From Nocardiopsis sp. NRRL B-16309 (GTDB lineage Bacteria > Actinomycetota > Actinomycetes > Streptosporangiales > Streptosporangiaceae): a DNA stretch of 64,000 bases. The position numbers were made by a program, and so were the translations under genes. Positions 41,969 through 50,188 of the stretch are shown in pieces; the stretch's first letter is position 1, and each line of letters begins with the position of its first letter. The DNA is taken from positions 137,584-201,583 of the forward strand of contig NZ_LGEC01000002.1 of NCBI RefSeq assembly GCF_001279585.1, read 5' to 3'. The notes beneath the pieces are model-generated. The model did no database searches. It saw nothing but the letters and a program-made list of their open reading frames with translations, and was not told the origin of the DNA.

Positions 41969-42067
41969 AACCTAGATGTTCCCATGCCCGCGCAAGGCCC
42001 GGGAACTCCGACCCAGACGATCTTGTCACGGGACGCGTCCCCGGCGCGTGCCCGAAGGAGGCAGAAC

Positions 42068-42622
42068 GTGTCAGTATCCCAGTTCGTCCGTCCAGCCCGC
42101 GCCGCCGACGTGGACACCGTCGTGGACGTCCAGGTGGCCTCGTGGCGGGCGGTGTACGGGACGCTGCTGCCCGACGAGGTGGTCGAGGGCCTCGGCGCCG
42201 ACGAGGCCAGGGAGCAGTTCCGGGACCAGTGGACGGCCGCGCTGGAGTCGCCGCCCACCTCCCGGCACCGCCTGGTGGTGGCCACCGACGAGGAGGGGGG
42301 CACCCGCGTGGTGACGGGGTTCGCCGCCTTCGGACCGGCGGGAGACCCCGACCTGTGGCCCGCCAAGGACGCGGAGGTCTTCGCCCTGCACGTGGACCCG
42401 GACCGGGTCCGCCAGGGGCACGGCAGCCGGCTGGTGAACGCGTGCGTGGACACCCTCGTGGAGGCGGGGTTCGCGACGGTGCACGTGTGGGTGCCCGAGG
42501 AGGAGAACGCGCTGCGGTCCTTCTTCGAGGCGTCGGGGTGGCGCCCGGACGGCGCCCGCCGGGAGATCGACATGGGGCGCCTCCTGCCGATGGTCCGCCT
42601 GCACGCGGCCGTGTCGCAGTAG
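42068..42622 (+). CDS. GNAT-family N-acetyltransferase
   Basis: 184 residues. An N-terminal strand VRPARAADVDTVVDVQ and motif A region VFALHVDPDRVRQGHGSRL (about 104-122) define the fold. GTG 42068 follows the strong ribosome site AAGGAGG. Short distance to menA (108 bases). Substrate unknown. Confidence 0.9.
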   Translation: MSVSQFVRPARAADVDTVVDVQVASWRAVYGTLLPDEVVEGLGADEAREQFRDQWTAALESPPTSRHRLVVATDEEGGTRVVTGFAAFGPAGDPDLWPAKDAEVFALHVDPDRVRQGHGSRLVNACVDTLVEAGFATVHVWVPEEENALRSFFEASGWRPDGARREIDMGRLLPMVRLHAAVSQ

Positions 42623-42730
42623 GTCGGAGGGGGTGCGCCGGGACGCCGGAGCCCGGAGCAGGTACTACCGTGAGGGGGTTGGTACCGGTGCGTCCAGGTG
42701 CGCCGTAGTCGAGAGTGAGGGGACCGTCGC

Positions 42731-43603
42731 GTGGCCACGGTCGGTGAATGGGTCTCGGGTGTGCGTCCCCGCACGCTGCCGAATTCGATCGTCCCGGTGG
42801 CGGTGGGCTCCGCGCTCGCCTTCGCCCTGGACGGGTTCGTGTGGTGGAAGGCACTCCTGGCCATGGTGGTGGCCCTGGCGCTCCAGGTGGGCGTGAACTT
42901 CGCCAACGACTACAGCGACGGCGTCAAGGGCACCGACACCGCGGAGCGGACCGGTCCGGTGCGGCTGACCGCGACGGGACTCGCACCGCCCCGGCACGTG
43001 CTCGCCGCCGCGCTGGGCTCCTTCGCCTTCGCCGCGGTGGTCGGCCTGGTGCTGGTGGTGACGTCCTCGTGGTGGCTGCTGCTCGTGGGCGCCGCGGCGA
43101 TCGCGGCGGCCTGGTACTACACCGGCGGGCGCACCCCGTACGGGTACCGGGGCCTGGGCGAGGTGTCGGTGTTCGTGTTCTTCGGCCTGGTCGCGGTGGT
43201 GGGCACGGTGTTCGTGCAGCTGGGAACCGCGCCGTGGCAGGCGTGGGTGGCGTCGGTGCCGGTGGGGCTGCTGTCCTGTTCGGTGCTGGTGATCAACAAC
43301 CTGCGGGACATCCCGACCGACCGCGAGACGGGCAAGATCACCCTGGCCGTCCGGCTGGGCGAGGCGGGCACCCGCCGCCTGTTCGCGGGCGGCCTCGTAC
43401 TGGCCTACGCGGTGGCGCTGGCCCTGACCCCGGTGTTCTGGTGGACGCCGCTGATCCTGCTCTCCGTGCCGCTGGCCGTGCCCCCGGTCCGCCGGGTGCT
43501 GGGCGGGCAGGTCGGCCGCGACCTGGTCCTGGGCCTGGGCGAGACCGGCAAGCTGCAACTGGCCTTCGGCGCCCTGTTCTCCGTGGGCCTGCTCCTGGGC
43601 TGA
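42731..43603 (+). CDS. menA: 1,4-dihydroxy-2-naphthoate polyprenyltransferase MenA
   Basis: 290 residues, UbiA-type membrane prenyltransferase with eight or nine helices. First Asp motif NFANDYSDG (near 57-65) and second motif NNLRDIPTDRETGK (near 192-205). Attaches the prenyl tail to dihydroxynaphthoate in menaquinone synthesis. Start GTG 42731. Confidence 0.95.
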   Translation: MATVGEWVSGVRPRTLPNSIVPVAVGSALAFALDGFVWWKALLAMVVALALQVGVNFANDYSDGVKGTDTAERTGPVRLTATGLAPPRHVLAAALGSFAFAAVVGLVLVVTSSWWLLLVGAAAIAAAWYYTGGRTPYGYRGLGEVSVFVFFGLVAVVGTVFVQLGTAPWQAWVASVPVGLLSCSVLVINNLRDIPTDRETGKITLAVRLGEAGTRRLFAGGLVLAYAVALALTPVFWWTPLILLSVPLAVPPVRRVLGGQVGRDLVLGLGETGKLQLAFGALFSVGLLLG

Positions 43604-43636
43604 GCCCCGCGCCGACCCGCACCCCCGCTTCCACGA

Positions 43637-43670
43637 CCGAGCGCCGACGGGGGTCCCCGCCGGCGCTCGG
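43637..43670. terminator. Strong hairpin between menA and dapB
   Basis: CCGAGCGCCG (43637-43646) pairs with CGGCGCTCGG (43661-43670), with an inner CGGGG/CCCCG stem. The genes converge, so it may act on both. Confidence 0.75.
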
Positions 43671-43706
43671 CCCGGACCCCCGGACCGAAGCCAGGGGGTC
43701 CGTGCG

Positions 43707-44447
43707 CTACAGGTCGAGCAGGGCGTCCAGGCCCACGGTGAGCGGGTCGGGAAGGTCGGCGACGCCGCGCACGCCCAGCAGGACGCCCGGCATGAAGGAC
43801 GTGCGGTTCATCGAGTCGTGCCGGATCTTGAGCGTCTCGCCGTCCGTGCCGAACACGACCTCCTGGTGGGCGATCAGCCCGGCGATGCGCAGCGAGTGCA
43901 CGCGCACCCCGTCCACGTCGGCGCCGCGGGCGCCGGGGATCTCGGAGGTGGTGGCGTCGGGCATGGGCGCGGTCGCGGCCTCGCGGCGGGCCTCGGCGAC
44001 CAGCTCGGCGGTGTGGAAGGCGGTGCCGCTGGGGGCGTCGGCCTTGTTCGGGTGGTGCAGCTCGATGATCTCCGCCGAGTCGAAGTACGGCGCGGCCTTG
44101 CGCGCGAAGTGCATCATCAGCACGGCGGCGACACCGAAGTTCGGGGCGATGAGCACCTTGGCCCCGGGCTTGGCGGCCTGCATCGCGCGCACGCGCTCCA
44201 GTTTGGCCTCGTCGAATCCGCTCGTCCCGACGACGGCGTGGATCCCGTGGCCGATGAGCCACTCCAGGTTGTCCATCACCACGTCCGGATGCGTGAAGTC
44301 GACGACGTGGTCGGCTCCCAGCACCGCCGAGCGGTCGTCGGCGCTGTCCACGCCCGCGACGAGTTCCATGTCGTCGGCGGCCCGAACCGCCTTGACGACC
44401 TCTGACCCCATGCGCCCATCGGCGCCGAAAACTCCTACCTTGAACAC
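43707..44447 (-). CDS. dapB: 4-hydroxy-tetrahydrodipicolinate reductase DapB
   Basis: 246 residues. N-terminal NAD(P)-binding VGVFGADGRMG and the catalytic signature ELHHPNKADAPSGTA (near 128-142). Acts after DapA in lysine/diaminopimelate synthesis. GTG 44447 lies six bases after TACGCT, so the message may be leaderless. Confidence 0.95.
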   Translation of the reverse strand: MFKVGVFGADGRMGSEVVKAVRAADDMELVAGVDSADDRSAVLGADHVVDFTHPDVVMDNLEWLIGHGIHAVVGTSGFDEAKLERVRAMQAAKPGAKVLIAPNFGVAAVLMMHFARKAAPYFDSAEIIELHHPNKADAPSGTAFHTAELVAEARREAATAPMPDATTSEIPGARGADVDGVRVHSLRIAGLIAHQEVVFGTDGETLKIRHDSMNRTSFMPGVLLGVRGVADLPDPLTVGLDALLDL

Positions 44448-44453
44448 GGCACG

Positions 44454-44459
44454 AGCGTA
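44454..44459 (-). promoter_or_regulatory. -10 hexamer TACGCT, leaderless-type promoter of dapB
   Basis: TACGCT on the minus strand, six bases, then GTG 44447. Same geometry as miaA and miaB. Confidence 0.55.
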
Positions 44460-44519
44460 CCGGAGCCGGTGGTGCCCTTCGGCGTGTCGGGGCCTGTCGG
44501 GGGCGCAGGTCACCTACCT

Positions 44520-44563
44520 GGTGGGCTCACTCCTGGGCGGTGCCATGGGTCCGTGAGCCCACC
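44520..44563 (-). terminator. 11-bp stem after the egt operon
   Basis: GGTGGGCTCAC (44520-44530) pairs with GTGAGCCCACC (44553-44563), a few bases beyond the egtD stop. Likely terminator of egtABCD. Confidence 0.6.
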
Positions 44564-44568
44564 GCCGC

Positions 44569-45543
44569 TCACCGGGCGGTGGCGAGGGTGAGGGCGAAGT
44601 CGCCGGCGGGGTCGGTCCACCAGTGGGAGAGCTCGAACCCGGCCGCGCCGAGTTCGGCCGAGAGCCCCTCGCGGCGGAACTTCGCGGAGATCTCGGTGCG
44701 CATCTCCTCGCCCGCCGCGAAGTCGACGTCCAGGTCGAGGTCGGCGACGCGCACGTGCTGGTCGCTCCGGGCGCGCAGGCGCATCTCGATCCACTCGCGT
44801 CCGGCGTCCCAGCGGGCGACGTGGTCGAAGGCCGCGGGGTCGAAGTCGGCGCCCAGCCGCTGGTTGATCACGTTGAGCACGTTGCGGTTGAAGGCGGCTG
44901 TGACGCCCTGGGCGTCGTCGTAGGCGGCCACCAGGCGGTCGGGGTCCTTGACCAGGTCGGCACCGAGCAGGAGGGAGTCGCCGGTGGCCAGCGCCGCGCG
45001 GATGTCGCGCAGGAACGCGGCCCGCGGCCCGGGTTCCTGGTTGCCGATGGTCGACCCCAGGACGGCGAGGAGCTGGCGCCCGCCGTTCTCGCTGACGGGC
45101 AGGAGTCCGAGGTGCTCCTCGAAGTCGCCGACGACGGCGTGGACGTCGACGCGCGGGTAGTCGTCGGCCAGCTGCGCGGCGGAGGCGGCGAGGAAGTCGC
45201 CGCTGACGTCCACGGGGACGAACCGGGTGAGGCGGCCGTGGTGCCGCATGGCGTCCAGGAGCAGGCGGGTCTTGATCCCGGAGCCGGATCCGAGCTCGAT
45301 GAGCGCCTCGGCGTCGGCGGCGTCGGCGATCTCGTCGGCCCGCAGCTCCAGGATCGCGCGCTCGGCGCGGGTCGGGTAGTACTCCGGCAGCGCGGTGATC
45401 TCCTCGAACAGGGCGCTGCCGCGCTCGTCGTAGAACCACTTGGGCGGGAGCTGTTTGGGCCGCGCGGTCAGACCCGCGGCGACGTCGCTGCGCAGCGCCT
45501 TGTCGAGGTCGTCTGCCGTCAGATTTCGGTCGATCCGGAACAT
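44569..45543 (-). CDS. egtD: L-histidine N-alpha-methyltransferase EgtD
   Basis: 324 residues. SAM-dependent enzyme that trimethylates histidine to hercynine. Visible: opening PPKWFYDERGSALFEEIT, the SAM loop ELGSGSGIKTRLLLD near 83-97, and the C-terminal FRREGLSAELGAAGFEL. Last gene of egtABCD, 45 bases after egtC. Confidence 0.95.
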   Translation of the reverse strand: MFRIDRNLTADDLDKALRSDVAAGLTARPKQLPPKWFYDERGSALFEEITALPEYYPTRAERAILELRADEIADAADAEALIELGSGSGIKTRLLLDAMRHHGRLTRFVPVDVSGDFLAASAAQLADDYPRVDVHAVVGDFEEHLGLLPVSENGGRQLLAVLGSTIGNQEPGPRAAFLRDIRAALATGDSLLLGADLVKDPDRLVAAYDDAQGVTAAFNRNVLNVINQRLGADFDPAAFDHVARWDAGREWIEMRLRARSDQHVRVADLDLDVDFAAGEEMRTEISAKFRREGLSAELGAAGFELSHWWTDPAGDFALTLATAR

Positions 45544-45588
45544 GGCGTCTCCTGTGTCCCTGAATGGTCTACCCGTGACGGGGCGCGG

Positions 45589-46428
45589 CTACTGGGGCGA
45601 CTGCTCGGCGATCTGGTGCACCTCGGTCCGGTCCGCGGACGCCACGACGACGGATCCGTCGGGCACCTCGCGCCAGCCGGGGGCGTCGTCGAAGGGTTCC
45701 GAGGCCACGAAGACCCCGCCGTCCGGCTCGCGCAGCGTGAAGAGGGTGTCGCCCGCGGCCGTGCCGACGATGGTCCCGCCGTCACTGGCCAGCAGGTTGT
45801 AGCGGCCCTCGGAGTGCTCCCGGGCGTGGCGGACCACGGCGGCCAGGGTCCCCGGCAGGTCTCCGGAGGCCCGCCAGAGCCGCACGGTGTGCGCGAACAG
45901 GGGCGCGGAGTCGACCGGCGCCCGTGCGTCGAGGACACCGGGCGGCGGCGGGGCGGACAGCGCCGCGGCGAGCGCCTCGTCGTCCTTGACCGCGCCGTTG
46001 TGGCTGAACAGCAGCCGGTCGGCGCGGAAGGGCTGGGCACCCGACTCCTCCGAGCCGAACCCGATCGTGGCGTCGCGCACGGCGGCCACCACGCACCCGG
46101 AGCTGATGGCGCGCGCGGCGTCGGCGAAGGACGCGTCCCCCCAGATGGGCATGGCCCGCCGGTAGCGCAGCGGCGCCCATGTCGGCACGGGCGCTCCCAG
46201 GGCTCCGGGGGCTTCCTGCGCACCGGGCGCAGAGGACGACCCGGTCGGCGCGGCCCCCGCGGACGCTTCCGGTTCCGGGTACCAGCCGACACCGAACCCG
46301 TCGGCGTTGACGGTCCCGTACCGCTGCCTGCGCGGCGCCCAGGACTGGACGTGCAGGGAGTGGGGCGCCGCGTACAGCAGTGCGTGCAGTGTCCGCGGCG
46401 GCCCCAGGTAGGCGAGGTGGCGGCACAT
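45589..46428 (-). CDS. egtC: Gamma-glutamyl hercynylcysteine sulfoxide hydrolase EgtC
   Basis: 279 residues. Class-II glutamine-amidotransferase fold with Cys2 as the catalytic N-terminal nucleophile (MCRHLAYLG). Removes glutamate from gamma-glutamyl-hercynylcysteine sulfoxide. An Ala/Ser/Gly-rich insert sits at residues about 54-82. ATG 46428 overlaps the egtB stop (TGATG). Confidence 0.94.
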   Translation of the reverse strand: MCRHLAYLGPPRTLHALLYAAPHSLHVQSWAPRRQRYGTVNADGFGVGWYPEPEASAGAAPTGSSSAPGAQEAPGALGAPVPTWAPLRYRRAMPIWGDASFADAARAISSGCVVAAVRDATIGFGSEESGAQPFRADRLLFSHNGAVKDDEALAAALSAPPPPGVLDARAPVDSAPLFAHTVRLWRASGDLPGTLAAVVRHAREHSEGRYNLLASDGGTIVGTAAGDTLFTLREPDGGVFVASEPFDDAPGWREVPDGSVVVASADRTEVHQIAEQSPQ

Positions 46429-47762
46429 CAGGCGGGTTCCGCGTCGCGCGCGCAGCGGAACCCGCTGAAGATCTGCCGCCGGACCGGGTGGTCCCAGTTG
46501 CGGAAGGTGGAGCGCACCGCGGTGGCGTGGGTCGCCCACGAACCGCCGCGCAGCACCTTGTACCCGCTGTCGAAGAACACCTCGGAGTACTCGCGGTACG
46601 GGAAGGCGTCGAAGCCCGGGTACCCGGTGAACGTGGTGGAGGTCCACTCCCAGACGTCGCCGATGAGCTGCTGCACGCCCAGCGGGGAGGCGCCGTCGGG
46701 GTGGCGTCCGGCCGGCGAGGGGCCGAGCCTGCGCTGCCCAAGGTTGGCGTGGCGGGGCTCGGGTTCCTCGTCGCCCCACGGGTAGCGGTACGAGCGCCCG
46801 GTCGCGGGGTCGAAGCGGGCGGCCTTCTCCCACTCGGCCTCGGTGGGCAGCCGCTTGCCCGCCCAGGTGGCGTAGGCGCGGGCCTCGTGGAAGGACACGT
46901 GCTGGACCGGCTCGTCCGGGGGCACGATCTCCTGGCGGCCGAACCGGCGGCGGGTCCAGGCGTGGCCGTCGCGCCGCCAGAAGGCGGGGGCCACGGCGTC
47001 GCGCTCCTTGCACCACTCCCAGCCGTCCCTGGTCCACCAGCGCCGGGTCTGGTAGCCGCCGTCCTCGACGAACTCCTGGTAGGCGGCGTTGGTGACCGGC
47101 CGGGTGTCGATCCAGAAGGCGGCGACGTCGACCACGTGCGCGGGGCCCTCGTTGTCGAAGGCCCAGGGGTCGTCGTCGGTCCCCATCGTGAAGGGGCCCC
47201 CGGGGACGAGCACCTCGTCCTGGCGGGGCACGCGCAGCGGCGCCACGCCGGCGGGCTCCTCCAGCAGGGCGGGCGCGCCGCGGCGCAGCTGGTGGGTGGC
47301 GAGCATGGTCTCGTCGTGCATGTGCTCGTGCTGGACGACCATGTGGTAGACGAAGCCGCCGTCGAGCAGGGAGCGGCGCGCGCCGGGCTCGCGGGGGGCG
47401 ATGTCGGCGTTCTCCAGGGTGTCCAGGACCTCCTTGCGCACCCGCGCGTTGTACTCCTCGGCCTCGTCGGGTCGCAGCAGGGGCAGGGTCACGCGATCGG
47501 CGCGCGCGTTCTCGAAGGCGTCGTAGAGCCCGTCGATGTCCGGGCGCAGCGCCTCGCGGCCGCCCGCGGCGCGCAGCAGCCACTGCTCCTCGTAGTTGCC
47601 CACGTGCGCCAGGTCCCAGACCAGCGGCGACATCAGCGGCGAGTGCTGGGCGAGCAGGTCCTCCTCGTCCAGGGCCCGCACGGTGAGCGCGTTGCTGCGC
47701 CGGCGGGCGCGGTCTAGTTCGGCGGCGATGCGTTCCTTGGCGATCTCCTGGTCGTGGTTCAC
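46428..47762 (-). CDS. egtB: Ergothioneine synthase EgtB (iron-dependent sulfoxide synthase)
   Basis: 444 residues: an N-terminal DinB-like domain with iron ligands in HMVVQHEHMHDE (H-x3-H-x-E) and a C-terminal formylglycine-generating-type domain (GNVWEW-like GDVWEWTST near 365; GGSWATHATAVRS). Joins gamma-glutamylcysteine to hercynine. GTG 47762 overlaps the egtA stop (GTGA). Confidence 0.95.
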   Translation of the reverse strand: MNHDQEIAKERIAAELDRARRRSNALTVRALDEEDLLAQHSPLMSPLVWDLAHVGNYEEQWLLRAAGGREALRPDIDGLYDAFENARADRVTLPLLRPDEAEEYNARVRKEVLDTLENADIAPREPGARRSLLDGGFVYHMVVQHEHMHDETMLATHQLRRGAPALLEEPAGVAPLRVPRQDEVLVPGGPFTMGTDDDPWAFDNEGPAHVVDVAAFWIDTRPVTNAAYQEFVEDGGYQTRRWWTRDGWEWCKERDAVAPAFWRRDGHAWTRRRFGRQEIVPPDEPVQHVSFHEARAYATWAGKRLPTEAEWEKAARFDPATGRSYRYPWGDEEPEPRHANLGQRRLGPSPAGRHPDGASPLGVQQLIGDVWEWTSTTFTGYPGFDAFPYREYSEVFFDSGYKVLRGGSWATHATAVRSTFRNWDHPVRRQIFSGFRCARDAEPA

Positions 47763-49051
47763 CGTGCTCCTCCACTGGGCTCGGAGTTGCGGTCGGCCTC
47801 CGCCTCCGTCCGGGTCCCGACGGACGGGGAGCGCCGGACGGGGCCGACGGGCCGCAGGTCGGCCGGGCTCAGGCCCCGTCGGACGTAGCGGTCGGCGTAG
47901 GCGTCGACGAGGACGGCCAGGTGGGCGGCGCCCATGCGGGGCAGGGCCTCGACGGCCGCGTCGAAGCACACGCGGGCGCACGCGGCCACGGCCGGGTCCT
48001 CCATCCCGCGCTGGGCGGAGCTGAGCCACAGGCGCGGGTCGGGGGCGTGGCCGCGGCACAGCCGCTCACTGGCCTCGGCCGCCACGGCACGGGCCCGCGG
48101 GTCGTCGGCGAGCGCGGCGGCGAGGGCCATGGGGACGGGCCACCAGCGCACCGGGACCGCGTCGATCATGCGCAGTTCCCACCAGCCCCGCGGGCGCACC
48201 GGCGGGAAGAGCGTGCTGAGGTGGATCTCCAGGTCGGCGGCGACGGGGCGGCGCGGTCCGGTGCCCGCGATCCACTCGGCCAGGGTCACGCCCGGGTCGG
48301 GGCGCCAGGGGCCGCCGTCGTGGTCGGGCACGGCCATGACGGCGGCGGCGAGGGCGTACTCCGCCCAGGCGGCGGCGGGGTCGCGGTGGCCGTGCCGGTC
48401 CAGGACCGGCCGGGTGCGGGTGGCGTCGGTGGCGGCCCAGATCGCCCACCGGGTGGACTTCCAGCCGGTGGGCCGGCCGCGCCAGACGGCGGAGTTGGCG
48501 AAGGCGGCGACCAGGACCGGACCGAGCCGGTGGGCGAGTTCCCAGCGGTCGCGGCCGTCGTCGGGGTCGGCTCCCGTGTCCAGGCAGACCTGGAGCGAGG
48601 CCGTGCCGCACATCATGGTGTGGCCGCTCGGGTGGCGGCGTCCGGCGAAGTAGCGCTCCATGGCGTCGTAGCGCGGGGCCCGGATCTGGCGTACGGGCGG
48701 ACGGACCGGGTCGAGCGCGGTCTCGCCCAGGCACAGGCCGTCGTCCGCGAGGGCCTTGCCGATGTGGTCCAGGTCCGCGGCCAGGGCCCGGTGGGCCTGG
48801 GCCGGGCCCGGCAGGGCGGGTGAGCTGAGCTCCAGTTGGCCGCCGGGCTCGAAGGTGATGCGGCTGCCCGCGGGCGGGGGGCCGCCGGCCTCCAGCAGGG
48901 CCGCGAGGCGTTCGATCGTGACGGGTTCGGTGGGGCGGACGGTGTCGGAGACGAGCCACTCGGTCTCGGCCCCGACCTTGCCGGGGGGTCCGGTCTTGAA
49001 ACAGACCCCGCGGATGTAGTCGTGGACGTCTTCGGTGGTCAGGTACGTCAT
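47759..49051 (-). CDS. egtA: Glutamate-cysteine ligase EgtA
   Basis: 430 residues, GCS2-type ATP-dependent ligase making gamma-glutamylcysteine for EgtB. Features: GAETEWLVSD near 27, ITFEPGGQLELSSP near 65, and HTMMCGTASLQVCLD near 145. ATG 49051 follows GGGAG. First gene of the operon; its upstream region contains a CRP-like palindrome. No egtE lyase gene is nearby. Confidence 0.94.
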   Translation of the reverse strand: MTYLTTEDVHDYIRGVCFKTGPPGKVGAETEWLVSDTVRPTEPVTIERLAALLEAGGPPPAGSRITFEPGGQLELSSPALPGPAQAHRALAADLDHIGKALADDGLCLGETALDPVRPPVRQIRAPRYDAMERYFAGRRHPSGHTMMCGTASLQVCLDTGADPDDGRDRWELAHRLGPVLVAAFANSAVWRGRPTGWKSTRWAIWAATDATRTRPVLDRHGHRDPAAAWAEYALAAAVMAVPDHDGGPWRPDPGVTLAEWIAGTGPRRPVAADLEIHLSTLFPPVRPRGWWELRMIDAVPVRWWPVPMALAAALADDPRARAVAAEASERLCRGHAPDPRLWLSSAQRGMEDPAVAACARVCFDAAVEALPRMGAAHLAVLVDAYADRYVRRGLSPADLRPVGPVRRSPSVGTRTEAEADRNSEPSGGAR

Positions 49052-49183
49052 GGACGGCTCCCTGGGCGACGGTGCCCGGCGCAACCGGACGGCACCTCCA
49101 GGGTCCTGCCCAGGTGTTCGTCGCGGCGAACATGAACATCTCCCGGAAATCACGGGACGTTTCATGACACGTCCACGTGACTC

Positions 49184-49241
49184 GGGGCGCGCACGACGAC
49201 ACTCCAGGTGGTTTCGGTACTCCGTGCCGAGTGCGCGCCCC
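49184..49241 (-). terminator. Inverted repeat after the N-acetyltransferase gene
   Basis: GGGGCGCGCAC (49184-49194) pairs with GTGCGCGCCCC (49231-49241); a smaller CGGTAC/GTGCCG stem lies inside. Placed just downstream of the NAT gene and upstream of egtA, it likely ends the peptide-transporter/NAT transcript. Confidence 0.55.
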
Positions 49242-49253
49242 ATCGGCTGCATA

Positions 49254-49269
49254 TGTGATGTGCGTCACA
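49254..49269. promoter_or_regulatory. Perfect CRP/GlxR-type palindrome TGTGA-N6-TCACA
   Basis: TGTGATGTGCGTCACA, extended to ATGTGA...TCACAT. It fits exactly the cAMP-receptor-type site used by actinobacterial Crp and GlxR. It covers the stop codon of the NAT gene and lies about 200 bases upstream of egtA, so it could govern the egt operon. Confidence 0.55.
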
Positions 49270-50164
49270 TGTCAGCGTAGTCCTTCAGCCGCTCGACGAC
49301 GACCCCGCGCTCCCGCGCCGTGAGCCCGATGCCGAACACCTCCTCCAGGACGTCGGGCACGTCCCCGATCCCGATCTCCCGCTCCTCGGAGGTGCCGTCC
49401 GAGCGCGTGGTCACCAGGGTCGTGTCCGTGAGGACGTGCTGCTCACCCGGCGCCCTGCGCTGGGCCATCAGCCGGTTCCGGAACGGGGACCGCGGGTGGC
49501 TGGTGAGGAAGTGGCTGTGGATCGCGTAGTCCTGGGGCAGCACCGCGGCGGTGGCGAACACGTACATGTCCCGCCACGTCCGGCCGTCGAAGGACCGCAG
49601 GAGCCATTCGTCCGCGCCCACGTCGTCGACCCGGTCCAGGCGCAGGCCCCAGCCGCCCTGGGCCTCCTGGTGGCCGTCCACGAGGGGAAGCGGCTCCAAC
49701 AGGCCGCCCCCGCCGAAGCCGACGTCGGCCGTCCAGCGCCCGCCGTCCAGCTCCACGAGGAGCACGGCGTGGGTGGCGGGCCGGGTGCGGCCCTCGGCAC
49801 CGACCACGACCCGCGCGGCAAGGGCGGTGAACACGAAGCCGAGGCGGTCCAGGACCGCGGCCAACAGCAGGTTCTGTTCGTAGCAGTAGCCTCCCCGGCG
49901 GTGGCGCACCATCTTGTCGGTCAGCGCCGGGACGTCCAGTGGGACGGGCCGGTCCAGCACGAGCTGGAGGTTCTCGAAGGGGATGTGCGCCAGGTGTGCC
50001 CGGTGCACGGTACGCAGGGTGTCGAGGGTCGGGGGCAGATCCGCGCCGCGCAGGCCCACGCGGGCGAGGTAGGCGTCCAGGTCCAGCTCGCCGCCGTGCC
50101 AGAAGTCGCGCTCGGTGAAGATCCGCCCGGGAGCGGGCGCGGGGACATCTCTTTCGGTTGACAT
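49265..50164 (-). CDS. Arylamine N-acetyltransferase
   Basis: 299 residues with the complete NAT triad Cys94 (RRGGYCYEQN), His132 (RPATHAVLL) and Asp147 (TADVGFGG). Transfers acetyl groups from acetyl-CoA to arylamines or hydrazines; some relatives are amide synthases of polyketide pathways. ATG 50164 lies only 24 bases after the dppF-type gene stop, so it is probably the last gene of that operon, an unusual partner for a peptide importer. Confidence 0.94.
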   Translation of the reverse strand: MSTERDVPAPAPGRIFTERDFWHGGELDLDAYLARVGLRGADLPPTLDTLRTVHRAHLAHIPFENLQLVLDRPVPLDVPALTDKMVRHRRGGYCYEQNLLLAAVLDRLGFVFTALAARVVVGAEGRTRPATHAVLLVELDGGRWTADVGFGGGGLLEPLPLVDGHQEAQGGWGLRLDRVDDVGADEWLLRSFDGRTWRDMYVFATAAVLPQDYAIHSHFLTSHPRSPFRNRLMAQRRAPGEQHVLTDTTLVTTRSDGTSEEREIGIGDVPDVLEEVFGIGLTARERGVVVERLKDYADM

Positions 50165-50188
50165 GGTCGCGGCAACACGGCCCGGGGG

